Below are positions 51,039 to 59,233 of a DNA stretch of 64,000 bases, in pieces. Under the pieces are notes generated by a model. The model was not told the DNA's origin. It did no database searches and saw only the letters and a program-made list of their open reading frames with translations. The translations under genes and the position numbers were made by a program. Within the stretch, counting starts at the first letter, position 1; every line of letters begins with the position of its first letter. Source of the DNA: an uncultured Opitutia bacterium (GTDB lineage: Bacteria; Verrucomicrobiota; Verrucomicrobiia; Opitutales; Opitutaceae); contig CAIUWA010000047.1 of the NCBI GenBank assembly GCA_903902745.1, forward strand, positions 25,686 through 89,685. The letters run 5' to 3'.

Positions 51039-51839
51039 ATGAAAACACCTCTCCGGCCTGCTTTGGGCCTGTGGTTTTTACTGCCGCTCCTGACGCCCGA
51101 ACTCCACGCCCAGACAACCGCGGCGGATTTCCTGGACCGCGGCAACGCCAAGATCGCCCAGGGCGATCCCGCCGGCGCCATGGCGGACTATGATCGCGCC
51201 ATTGCCCTGGATCCCAAGCAGGCCGAGGCCTTCTACGATCGCGGCGCGGCACGAGAGGCGAAGGGTGATCATGCCGGCGCCATTGCCGACTACGACAAGG
51301 CGCTCGGCCTGAATCCGAAATTCGCCCAGGCCTTCAACAACCGCGGGCTCGCCAAGGCCGGCAGGGATGATCCCGCGGCCGCGATTGCCGATTTTGACCA
51401 GGCCATTGCCCTCGATCCAAAATACTCCCTCGCGTTCTACAACCGCGGCCGCGCAAGGAAGACCCTCGGCGATCTCGATGGCGCCATCGCGGACTACGAC
51501 CAAGCGATCGCCTTGGATCCGAAGTTTTCCCTGGCCTACATCAACCGGGGTGTCGCCAAGATGGCGCAGGATCATCCCACTGCGGCCGTCGCCGACTACG
51601 ATCAGGCCATCACCATGAATCCAAAATTCGCCCCGGCGTACTTCAACCGCGGCGTCGCGAGGGAAGCCGGTGGGGACTTGGCCGGGGCCATTTCCGATTT
51701 CAACCAGGCCGTGACCATCGATCCGGCCTATATCAGCGCCTACAAGAAGCTCGCTACCACCCAGCGCAAGCAGGGCAACGAAGCCGCCGCGAAAGCAGCC
51801 GAGGCCGCACTCGTGAAATTGAACGTCAAGGGGAAGTGA
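51039..51839 (+). CDS. Exported tetratricopeptide-repeat protein
   Basis: The ATG at 51039 (MKTPLRPALG), preceded by AGAGGG, gives a signal peptide (to about residue 24, LHAQT) and 266 residues. Seven successive 34-residue TPR units follow, each with the pattern G-D-x-A-x-A-I-A-D-Y/F-D-x-A-I-x-L-D-P-K and a YxNRGxA/YDRGAA helix. The regular spacing is exact. TPR arrays serve as protein-binding scaffolds; the partner is unknown. Confidence 0.88.
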   Translation: MKTPLRPALGLWFLLPLLTPELHAQTTAADFLDRGNAKIAQGDPAGAMADYDRAIALDPKQAEAFYDRGAAREAKGDHAGAIADYDKALGLNPKFAQAFNNRGLAKAGRDDPAAAIADFDQAIALDPKYSLAFYNRGRARKTLGDLDGAIADYDQAIALDPKFSLAYINRGVAKMAQDHPTAAVADYDQAITMNPKFAPAYFNRGVAREAGGDLAGAISDFNQAVTIDPAYISAYKKLATTQRKQGNEAAAKAAEAALVKLNVKGK

Positions 51840-51897
51840 GGGAGCGGCGGGGGATGGAAGCCGGACGCCGGAGGACAGAAGCCGGATTCGGAAAGGG

Positions 51898-51976
51898 TTC
51901 ACGCGAAGGCGCGAAGTTCGCGAAGAAAAAATCCGGATCGATCAGCCCTTCGCGAACTTCGCGGCTTCGCGTGAAC
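51898..51976. repeat. Intergenic palindromic element, family A (copy 13)
   Basis: GTTCACGCGAAGGCGCGAAG and GAACTTCGCGGCTTCGCGTGAAC: one of the best conserved copies, with a loop of about 38 bases, between convergent genes. Confidence 0.88.
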
Positions 51977-51996
51977 CCCGCTGGCTCAGCTCCGTC

Positions 51997-52896
51997 CTAT
52001 CGCTTGGGCACCAGCTTCTTCACGTTCGCGCCGTTCACTTCGCCGATGTAGATCGCGCCCTGGGCGTCGACGGTCACGGCCGTCGCATTGTTGAGGCCTT
52101 CCATTTTTTCCAGGATCGCGCCGTCCTTGAGGCTCGCGATGTAGAGGCAGTTGGCCTCGGTGCCGTCGACAACATACAGCCGGTCGCCCTTGACGAATAC
52201 CCCCCAGGGCGTCCCGAACTGGGTCCACTCCCGGATAAATTTTCCGCTCTGGTCAAAGATCTGGATGCGCTTGTTCCCGCGGTCGCCGACGTACAGGAGC
52301 CCCGCGGCATCGATCGCGATGCTGTGGGGTTCGTTGAAATGGCCCGGCTGCGGGCCGCGGCCGCCCCACCACATGACGAACCGGCCGTCTTTCGAGTACT
52401 TCACGATGCGTTGGTTGCCAGCCTCGCCGTCGGCGATGAAGAGGTCGCCATTCTGCGCAATCACAAGATCAGCCACTCCGAAGAACGCATCTTCCGATTC
52501 GTTCGTGCCGATCACGCCCTTTTTCCCGAGGGTCATCAGGAGTTTTCCCTCGGCGCTGAACTTGAAGACCTGGTGGTCGCCCCGGTCGGTGACCCAAACG
52601 TTGCCTTCGCGGTCGGTGCGCAGGAAGTGGGTGGTCTTGAACATCCCCTTGCCCCACGCCCGCAGGAATTTCCCGTTCCGGTCGAAGGCCATGATCGGCA
52701 TTTCCTCGTTGCGATGGAAAACGTAGATGTTCCCCTCCGGCCCGATGTCGACGCCGGTCGCGGCGCTCCATGCCGTGACGCCGGCCGGGAATTGGGCCCA
52801 ATGCTCGGCCACCTGGTAATTGCTCCCCGCCGCTGGCGCGCGTGCCGCCACCACCAGCTGAAGCGCCGTAATCAGGAAAATGCCACGGTTTGTCAT
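51997..52896 (-). CDS. Exported NHL-repeat beta-propeller protein
   Basis: The start at 52896 (MTNRGIFL) gives a signal peptide (to about residue 23) and 299 residues. Repeated NHL-type blades follow, each with GxVxVTDxGxxxVxKFxxxGKLL-like segments: GNIYVFHRNE, GNVWVTDRGDHQVFKFS, GDLFIADGEAGNQRIVKYS, GLLYVGDRGNKRIQIFD. This resembles six-bladed propellers such as peptidyl-alpha-hydroxyglycine lyase; that activity is not shown. It may bind a ligand in the periplasm. Confidence 0.82.
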   Translation of the reverse strand: MTNRGIFLITALQLVVAARAPAAGSNYQVAEHWAQFPAGVTAWSAATGVDIGPEGNIYVFHRNEEMPIMAFDRNGKFLRAWGKGMFKTTHFLRTDREGNVWVTDRGDHQVFKFSAEGKLLMTLGKKGVIGTNESEDAFFGVADLVIAQNGDLFIADGEAGNQRIVKYSKDGRFVMWWGGRGPQPGHFNEPHSIAIDAAGLLYVGDRGNKRIQIFDQSGKFIREWTQFGTPWGVFVKGDRLYVVDGTEANCLYIASLKDGAILEKMEGLNNATAVTVDAQGAIYIGEVNGANVKKLVPKR

Positions 52897-52950
52897 GGGG
52901 ACGACGCTAGTTACCGCACGCTTCAAAGCGCAAGGCCCCGGATCGGAAGT

Positions 52951-53034
52951 GTCACGCGAAGCCGCGAAGAACGCGAAAGATGGGATTGGGCTCGATCCCC
53001 AAAGACCTTCGCGATCTTCGCGGCTTCGCGTGAG
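52951..53034. repeat. Intergenic palindromic element, family A (copy 14)
   Basis: GTCACGCGAAGCCGCGAAGA and GATCTTCGCGGCTTCGCGTGAG with a loop of about 40 bases, between two minus-strand genes. Confidence 0.88.
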
Positions 53035-53053
53035 CCACTCCGGGTCATTTTTC

Positions 53054-54811
53054 TCATCCGCGTGCTTCGCCAGAGGGACGAGCCGGGGCGGTCTGCTTCA
53101 TTTCCACCGCGCGCAGAAAATCGAAGTCACAGCCGCGGTCGGCCTGCGTGACGCTCTGCAAAAACAATTTCCGATAGCCGCGCTCCCCAGCAACGGCCGC
53201 CGCCACCGGCAGCTCCGCCGTGCGGCGCGCGATTTCCGCCTCCGGCACGAGCAGCGCCAGCGAACGCCGGGCCACACTCAGCCGAATGCGGTCGCCCGTG
53301 CGCACCACGGCCAGTGGGCCGCCCACCGCGGCCTCCGGCGTGACATGGACCACGATGGTGCCGAGCGCCGTGCCGCTCATCCGGCCGTCGGAAATGCGCA
53401 CCATGTCCTTCACGCCCTGCCGCGCCAGCTGCTTGGGAATCGGAATCAGGCCCGCCTCGGGCATCCCCGGCGCTCCGACCGGGCCGATCCGCTTCAATAC
53501 AAGGATGTCGTCGCGCCCGACCTCCAGCGCCGGGTCGTCCAACCGGCGCGCCAGATCCTCGGCGTTCTCGAAGACGACCGCTCGGCCCTCGTGCTCGAGC
53601 AGCTCCGGCGAGGCGGCCGACTGCTTGATGAGCGCGCCGCCCGGCGCGAGGTTGCCGCGCAGAACGGCGATGCCGCCCTCGGCATAGATCGGGCGCTCGC
53701 GCGGGCGGATGATGTCCTGGGGAAAGGCGGGTGCGGCAGCATCGAGCTCCTCGCCCAGGGTGCGCCCGGTGACGGTGAGGGCGTCGAGGTGGAGCAGCGG
53801 ACGGAGTTCGCGCAGCACGGTCGTGAGGCCGCCGGCCCGGTGAAAATCCTCCATGTAGTGCTGGCCGGAGGGTTTCAAATCGACGAGCACCGGCGTCTCG
53901 CGACTCATCGCATCGACGGCATCGAGGTCGATCGCGATGCCAAGCCGGCCGGCGATCGCGGTGAGGTGGATGATCGCGTTGGCCGAGCCGCCAATCGCCA
54001 GGAGGACGCGCAACGCATTCTCGATCGCGTGGACGGTGAGGATTTTTTCCGGGGTGAGTTTTTTCGCAATCATCGCGACGGCTGCGGTGCCGGTGCGCTC
54101 GGCCACGCGCAGGCGATCGGCCGTCACGGCCGGGGGCGAGGCGCCGCCGGGGACCATCATGCCGAGCGCCTCGGCGACGCAGGCCATCGTGCTGGCCGTG
54201 CCCATCACGGAGCAGGTGCCGACACTCGCCACGAGGTGATCGCCCACGCGGTCGATTTCAGCGTCGTCGATCGCGCCGGCGCGATGCTCCGCCCAAAAAC
54301 GCCGGCAGTCCGTGCAGGCGCCGACCCGCTGCCCGCGGTGCGCGCCCGTCAGCATCGATCCCGTGACCAGCTGGATCGCCGGCACGCCCGCGGAGGCCGC
54401 GCCCATCAGCTGTGCCGGCACGGTCTTGTCGCAGCCGCCGATCAGCACGACCGCGTCCATCGGCTGCGCGCGAATCATCTCCTCGGTATCCATCGCCATG
54501 AGGTTGCGCAGGTACATGCTCGTGGGGTGCGCGAAGATTTCGCCGATGGAAATGGTCGGAAACTCCACCGGCAGCCCGCCGGCGAGCATGATCCCGCGGC
54601 TCACCGCACCGGTCAGCCCGGGCATGTTGCCGTGGCACGGACTGTAGCCGCTGCCCGTGTTGATGATGCCGACGACGGGACGGGCGAGTGAATCATCCGT
54701 GTAGCCGGCACCCTTGATGAAGGCCGTCCGCAAAAACGTGGAGAAACCCGGATCGCCGTAATTCGTGAGGCCCTGGCGGAAGCCCGCGGCCGGAGTGGGG
54801 TCTTGGTCCAT
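53054..54811 (-). CDS. IlvD/Edd-family sugar-acid dehydratase
   Basis: The start at 54811 (MDQDPTPAA) gives 585 residues. The Fe-S ligand cysteines are in SPCHGNMPG near 57, GGCDKTVPAQLMG near 124 and GTCSVMGTAS near 198, as in dihydroxy-acid and sugar-acid dehydratases. SDGRMSGTALG near the C-terminus is also conserved. The divergent MFS sugar-acid permease next to it suggests the substrate is an aldonic acid such as arabonate, xylonate or gluconate rather than a branched-chain amino-acid precursor. Cytoplasmic. Confidence 0.9.
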   Translation of the reverse strand: MDQDPTPAAGFRQGLTNYGDPGFSTFLRTAFIKGAGYTDDSLARPVVGIINTGSGYSPCHGNMPGLTGAVSRGIMLAGGLPVEFPTISIGEIFAHPTSMYLRNLMAMDTEEMIRAQPMDAVVLIGGCDKTVPAQLMGAASAGVPAIQLVTGSMLTGAHRGQRVGACTDCRRFWAEHRAGAIDDAEIDRVGDHLVASVGTCSVMGTASTMACVAEALGMMVPGGASPPAVTADRLRVAERTGTAAVAMIAKKLTPEKILTVHAIENALRVLLAIGGSANAIIHLTAIAGRLGIAIDLDAVDAMSRETPVLVDLKPSGQHYMEDFHRAGGLTTVLRELRPLLHLDALTVTGRTLGEELDAAAPAFPQDIIRPRERPIYAEGGIAVLRGNLAPGGALIKQSAASPELLEHEGRAVVFENAEDLARRLDDPALEVGRDDILVLKRIGPVGAPGMPEAGLIPIPKQLARQGVKDMVRISDGRMSGTALGTIVVHVTPEAAVGGPLAVVRTGDRIRLSVARRSLALLVPEAEIARRTAELPVAAAVAGERGYRKLFLQSVTQADRGCDFDFLRAVEMKQTAPARPSGEARG

Positions 54812-54997
54812 GCGCTTGCGCTGAGTGAGCAGCAACGGTTCGCCGCGGCAAGTCAGGGTTTTATTGTAGCGTCGCTTGGCGGCGCCCATTTTTTCATCGA
54901 GGTTTCAACTTTCCCCCCGCAAGAGTTGCGGACCCCACCCCACCCGACCGTTGCGATCCCGTGCCCGCGATTTCGCGCGGTCAGGCGTTTTCCGCCC

Positions 54998-56374
54998 ATG
55001 ACCACCCTTTCCGCCCCCGCTGGCTCCAGCGGCCCCTCCGCGCTCGATCGCGCGCGGCGCAAGGCCTACTGGCGGGTGCTGCCGCTGCTCTTCGCGGCCT
55101 ATGGGATCGCCTACGCCGACCGGGCGAACGTCTCCATCGCGAAGCTGACGATGACGAAGGACCTGCCAGGCTTCGACAACGCGGTGATCGGCTTCGGGGC
55201 CGGCGTGTTTTTCTGGGGCTACTTCCTGCTGGAAATTCCCGGCTCGATCCTCGTGGAAAAGTGGAGCGCGCGAAAGGTGCTCTGCCGGATCATGATCACC
55301 TGGGGCCTCATGGCGGCCCTGACGGCCGTGGTGAAAACGCCCCTGCAGTTCTACGGCGTGCGCTTCATGCTCGGGCTCGCCGAGGCCGGATTTTTTCCCG
55401 GCGTCGTGGTCTATCTCACGCACTGGTTTCCCTCCCGGGACCGCACCCGGGCGCTGGCGCTGTTCTTTGTGGCGACGCCGGTAACCCAGATCCTCAGTCC
55501 GAAAATTTCCAACGCCCTGCTCCGGATCGGCACCGACGAGACCAGCAATGGCGTGTCGGTGCATCATCCCGCGTGGCTCGGGCTCCAGGGCTGGCAGTGG
55601 GTGTATATTTTCTGGGGAATCCCGGCGGTGGTGCTCGGCGGCATGGTGTTCTTCCTGCTCAAGGACCGGCCGCGCGACGCCGCGTGGCTGTCGCCCGGGG
55701 AGCGCGACGCGCTGGAGCAGCAACTCGCCCTGGAAAAGACCAGCCGCGGCGGTTCTCGGATGACATTGCTGCAGGCGTTCCGCCATCCGAAGGTCCTGTG
55801 GCTCATCCTGGCCTACTTCTGCAGCATCACGGGCAGCTACGGCCTCGAATTTTTCCTGCCGAGCATCCTGCAGCGCTGGTACGGGCTGAAGCTGGATGCG
55901 ATCACCTGGCTGATCATCCTACCGCCGTGCCTCGCACTGGTGACCCAGCTGTTCATCGGCTGGAATTCCGACCGCCTGCGGGAACGCCGCTTCCACACGC
56001 TCGTGCCGCTCTCCCTGGCCGCGCTGGCGCTCGGCCTCGCACCGCTCACTGCAGGTCACCTCACGCTCACGGTCCTCTGCTTCATGGTGGCGTTCGCCGG
56101 GCTGAAGTCCTACCTGCCGGCATTCTGGTCGCTGCCGAACCTGTTTCTCACCGACGTCGCGGCGGCCGGCACCATCGGCCTGATCAATTCCGTCGGCAAT
56201 CTTGGCGGATTTTTCGGACCGGCCGTACTGGGCAAGGTGGAGACGATCACCGGCTCGTTCACCGGCGGGCTCTACTATCTCTGCATCTCGGTGGGTTGCT
56301 CCGCGCTCATCATCTTCCTGCTCGGCCTTGGCCGCCAGGAGGCGAAGCCGGATCATTTTCGGCCACCCAATTAA
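54998..56374 (+). CDS. MFS permease of the anion:cation symporter (sugar-acid) family
   Basis: The ATG at 54998 (MTTLSAP) gives 458 residues and about 12 membrane helices. YGIAYADRANVSIAKLTM after helix 1 and FFPGVVVYLTHWFPSRDRTRALALFF at helix 5-6 are typical of the ACS family that imports hexuronates, galactonate, glucarate or tartrate. It is divergent from the dehydratase gene; the 186-base spacer 54812-54997 is the likely shared regulatory region, with no clear operator. A palindrome follows five bases after the stop. Confidence 0.9.
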   Translation: MTTLSAPAGSSGPSALDRARRKAYWRVLPLLFAAYGIAYADRANVSIAKLTMTKDLPGFDNAVIGFGAGVFFWGYFLLEIPGSILVEKWSARKVLCRIMITWGLMAALTAVVKTPLQFYGVRFMLGLAEAGFFPGVVVYLTHWFPSRDRTRALALFFVATPVTQILSPKISNALLRIGTDETSNGVSVHHPAWLGLQGWQWVYIFWGIPAVVLGGMVFFLLKDRPRDAAWLSPGERDALEQQLALEKTSRGGSRMTLLQAFRHPKVLWLILAYFCSITGSYGLEFFLPSILQRWYGLKLDAITWLIILPPCLALVTQLFIGWNSDRLRERRFHTLVPLSLAALALGLAPLTAGHLTLTVLCFMVAFAGLKSYLPAFWSLPNLFLTDVAAAGTIGLINSVGNLGGFFGPAVLGKVETITGSFTGGLYYLCISVGCSALIIFLLGLGRQEAKPDHFRPPN

Positions 56375-56378
56375 GAGG

Positions 56379-56457
56379 TGTCACGCGAAGGCGCGAAGGT
56401 CGCGAAGCCGATCCATCCCATTCCTTTTTCTTCGCGCCCTTCGCGACTTCGCGTGAA
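56379..56457. repeat. Intergenic palindromic element, family A (copy 15)
   Basis: GTGTCACGCGAAGGCGCGAAG and CGCCCTTCGCGACTTCGCGTGAAC with a loop of about 32 bases, between two convergent genes. Confidence 0.88.
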
Positions 56458-56496
56458 CCTTGCCGGTGTTTGTTCCGCCCTGCAGAACTAACACGG

Positions 56497-58122
56497 CTAC
56501 CTCCCCTTCCGCGGATGCCGCGAGAGGATCCGCCACCACACCAGGAGCGGGGTAACCCACAGGAGGTTGATCAGGGCCGCATAGGGCGCGGCCGCCTGCG
56601 TCCAACGGAAGAACCGGCTCGTGTCGAGGAACTGCCGCGCCACGTCGGTGTTGGCCTGCGCGGCATACGCGAGGTCGCCCAGTGCGAAATCACGGGCAAC
56701 GGCGACTCCGCCGAGTGCCCATTGCCAGCCGAGGGCAAAGCCGCCAAACGCCTGCCAGCCGGCCGCGACTCCGCCCCACGATAACACGCCGATGGCGCAG
56801 GCGCCCATTGGCGCAAGGCCGAGCGCCATGGCACCCAGCGGCAACAGTCCGAAGGCCAGGCCTCCGACGCTCACCGGTGCAATGGCGAGTCCGCCAAAGG
56901 CGGCGAACCGTCCCACGGCGAAATCGCCCACGGCAATCCAGGCCTTCACCGGCTTCGTGGATCCGGCCATGCCACGTCCGATGCGGATGTGCACCAGCGG
57001 CCAGCCCAGACAGCGCATCGCACTGCGATATTCCCAGACCGGCGGCACTTCCGGCACCGCCGCCAGCGGTCTGCCACTCGCCGCCGCCCGGGCGGCGAGC
57101 CGCTGCCGTTTCATGGCCGCGATCACCGTCGAGAAAATGGCCGCCGTGCTGAGCACCACGATCCCGGCCGCGAGGCCCAGCGGCAGCAGGTTGTGGAGCC
57201 GGGCCAGGGGCTGGCGCCAGATGATCGCAGCCGGGAAGATGACGACCATCGCCAGCGCCCATAGCGTGATCCGGCGATAGAATTTCCGAATGCGGACGCG
57301 CTCCTCCTCCGAACCGGCGGCCTCGAGACTCACCCGGTAGCTGGCGTAGTTGCCGAGCAGAATTAGCAGCGGGCTGAGAATGACCGTGGAGACAAAAGTC
57401 CCCACTCCCGCGGCCTTGGCCGCCGCCCCGCCTTTTGCCGTGGTCCCGGCGGCGGCGATCGCACCGGGAATGGCGAGCGGCGGCAGCGCGGCAAGCACAC
57501 CGGGGACAAAGGCGGGACCGGGCGCGGAACGGCGCAGCGTGCCCTCGACAAAGGCCGTGACCTCGTCCGCGAGTTGTTTCCGTCCGCGCGTCAGACGCTG
57601 CCGAACCACGTCCTCGCTGAGGTCGAGCAGCGCCGCCGTCTGCTCCACCGAGCGGCCCTCGCGGTAGAAGAGGATGAGCGGCGCGCGGTAAAGCTCAGGG
57701 ATTCTTTCCAGTGCCTGCCAGAGAATCGCCTCCTCCTCCCGGCGGATCGTCTGCGCTCCCGGCGCCTCCTCAGGCGAACTCAATTCGGCGGCGGCGTCGA
57801 GCGTCTCACCCGACTGGCTCGGCTCGCGCCCCAGCCGGCGGAGGGTGTTGTGCAACAGATTGCGGGCGATGCCGCAGAGCCACGCGCGCAGCTTCGCCGG
57901 CTCGCGCAGCTCGGCGAGCTGCCGCCAGGCGGTGACAAAGGTTTCCTGCGCCACATCCTCGCTCAGCGTCAGGTTGCCCGTCGCGCTGTAGGTCACGGAG
58001 CAGACGAGCGACTGGTAGCGGGACACAATCCTCCCAAACGCCGCCCGGTCGCCCGAGAGGCTCGCCGCCACCAGCTCCGCATCGTTGTCCGCCCCGATAT
58101 TCATCACCTTGGAATTCATCAT
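56497..58122 (-). CDS. ECF sigma factor fused to a large membrane domain
   Basis: A 541-residue protein. Residues about 15-100 are sigma region 2 (IVSRYQSLVCSVTYSATGN, EDVAQETFVTAWRQL) and about 135-190 region 4 (LERIPELYRAPLILFY, YREGRSVEQTAALLDLS, RQRLTRGRKQL). From about 205 to the end is a separate part with several membrane helices (ALPPLAIPGAIAAAG; VILSPLLILLG; ITLWALAMVVIFPAAII; LPLGLAAGIVVLSTAAIF) and a run of glycine/alanine hydrophobic modules near 395-480 (FAAFGGLAIAP, VGGLAFGLLPLGAMALG, WGGVAAGWQAFGG). ECF factors normally use a separate anti-sigma; here the membrane anchor is in cis. Confidence 0.85.
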   Translation of the reverse strand: MMNSKVMNIGADNDAELVAASLSGDRAAFGRIVSRYQSLVCSVTYSATGNLTLSEDVAQETFVTAWRQLAELREPAKLRAWLCGIARNLLHNTLRRLGREPSQSGETLDAAAELSSPEEAPGAQTIRREEEAILWQALERIPELYRAPLILFYREGRSVEQTAALLDLSEDVVRQRLTRGRKQLADEVTAFVEGTLRRSAPGPAFVPGVLAALPPLAIPGAIAAAGTTAKGGAAAKAAGVGTFVSTVILSPLLILLGNYASYRVSLEAAGSEEERVRIRKFYRRITLWALAMVVIFPAAIIWRQPLARLHNLLPLGLAAGIVVLSTAAIFSTVIAAMKRQRLAARAAASGRPLAAVPEVPPVWEYRSAMRCLGWPLVHIRIGRGMAGSTKPVKAWIAVGDFAVGRFAAFGGLAIAPVSVGGLAFGLLPLGAMALGLAPMGACAIGVLSWGGVAAGWQAFGGFALGWQWALGGVAVARDFALGDLAYAAQANTDVARQFLDTSRFFRWTQAAAPYAALINLLWVTPLLVWWRILSRHPRKGR

Positions 58123-58150
58123 AACAGCGCACCAGTGGCCGAAACAGCCC

Positions 58151-58313
58151 GAAAGGTGACAGGAAATCGGTTCGGACCGGGGAACTTTGCCATGAAAAGC
58201 TGAAATATTGAAACGCTGAGAAGCTGAAATCCTGCAAGGGATCTGACTCGGGATTTCAGTATGTCAGCTTTCAGCGTTTCAGCTTTTTCCTCCGGAATCC
58301 CTGTCACCTTTTC
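58151..58313. repeat. Intergenic palindromic element, family E (copy 1)
   Basis: The core pair AAGCTGAAATATTGAAACGCTGAG... / ...TTTCAGCGTTTCAGCTTTTT (about 58198-58287) is nested in outer arms GAAAGGTGACAGGAA / CCTGTCACCTTTTC. It lies in the divergent spacer between the sigma factor and the PEP-CTERM-like gene. A second copy is at 61891-61981. Confidence 0.75.
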
Positions 58314-58339
58314 CGGGATCCGCACACTTGTGCGTTGAT

Positions 58340-58498
58340 ATGAAAAATAACAAAATTCTTCTTTCGTCGGTGGCCCTCATCGTTGCCACCGGCATTATTC
58401 TCCCTCCCATCCGCCATGCGTTGTCTACGTCACGCCAGTTGGCTCTTGCTGGCCGCTATTGCCCTGCCTTGCGGCCTTCAGGCGCAGCTCACCGTTGA
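58340..58498 (+). CDS. Possible 52-residue exported peptide overlapping the next gene
   Basis: ATG 58340 opens a frame beginning MKNNKILLSSVALIVATG, a classical signal-peptide start, and runs to TGA 58496-58498 through the first 27 codons of the PEP-CTERM-like gene in another frame. The rest (RHALSTSRQLALAGRYC...) looks non-coding. It may be the relic of the original start of a gene, or a frameshifted N-terminus. Low confidence as a gene. Confidence 0.2.
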   Translation: MKNNKILLSSVALIVATGIILPPIRHALSTSRQLALAGRYCPALRPSGAAHR

Positions 58499-59105
58499 CT
58501 TCAACGCGAACGACGCCGGCTGGACCATCATCGACTTCAACTGGCCGTCAGGCCCCTATAATACCCCCGTGGGCGGACCCTTTGCCCCAGTGTTTTCCGC
58601 AGCCGGCGGCAACCCCGGGGGCTTCATCTCCGCGACGGACCGACCGAGCAATCCGGTCAGCTATTTTTATGCCCCGGCCTCGTTTCGCTCCGCCCTCGCC
58701 GGGGCCTATGGCTCGACGGTGCAGTTTGACCTGGAAACGCCGACGTCGGGAACATTCTTCACCCAACCGGACATCGTGATGACGGGCGGCGGACTCACCT
58801 TGTTGCTCAACATCAGCGGGCTCCAAACCGCCCCGACTTCCTTTTGGTCAACTTACAGTTTTACCCTCAGCCAGGCCGGCTGGACCCTGCAGGGAGGAGG
58901 CACGCCCAACGCGCTGCAGTTCCAAAGCGTGCTCGGCGCACTCACGGCCTTCAGCATCCGCGGGGAATTCTACGACACGGTCAGCGCCTCACTGGACAAT
59001 GTCAGGGTCAGCGGCATTCCCGAGGCCAGTGAGACAATTTTATTCGCGCTCGGCCTGGCCCTGCTGCTGGTCTCGCGACGGGGCCGGCGCGCCATAGGCT
59101 GGTGA
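58416..59105 (+). CDS. Exported PEP-CTERM-like protein
   Basis: The ATG at 58416 (MRCLRHASW) gives a signal peptide (to about residue 23, GLQA) and 229 residues. The body is beta-rich (NDAGWTIIDFNWP, YGSTVQFDLETPTSG, VRVSGI) and could be a laminin-type sandwich. The C-terminus is GIPEASETILFALGLALLLV followed by SRRGRRA: a PE-x tripeptide, membrane helix and arginine cluster typical of PEP-CTERM sorting signals, processed by exosortase in Verrucomicrobia. The tripeptide is PEA, a variant of PEP. Confidence 0.75.
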   Translation: MRCLRHASWLLLAAIALPCGLQAQLTVDFNANDAGWTIIDFNWPSGPYNTPVGGPFAPVFSAAGGNPGGFISATDRPSNPVSYFYAPASFRSALAGAYGSTVQFDLETPTSGTFFTQPDIVMTGGGLTLLLNISGLQTAPTSFWSTYSFTLSQAGWTLQGGGTPNALQFQSVLGALTAFSIRGEFYDTVSASLDNVRVSGIPEASETILFALGLALLLVSRRGRRAIGW

Positions 59106-59233
59106 GGAATGCAGGGATCCCGTTGCCTCGGCTCGATGACTTCGCGTTATCGCGTGAGAGCGACCATGCGTCTGCCAGTCCGACCTCAATAAAATAGTCC
59201 CGACCCGCTTTGCGCGGCCTCTCGGCCCGAGCT

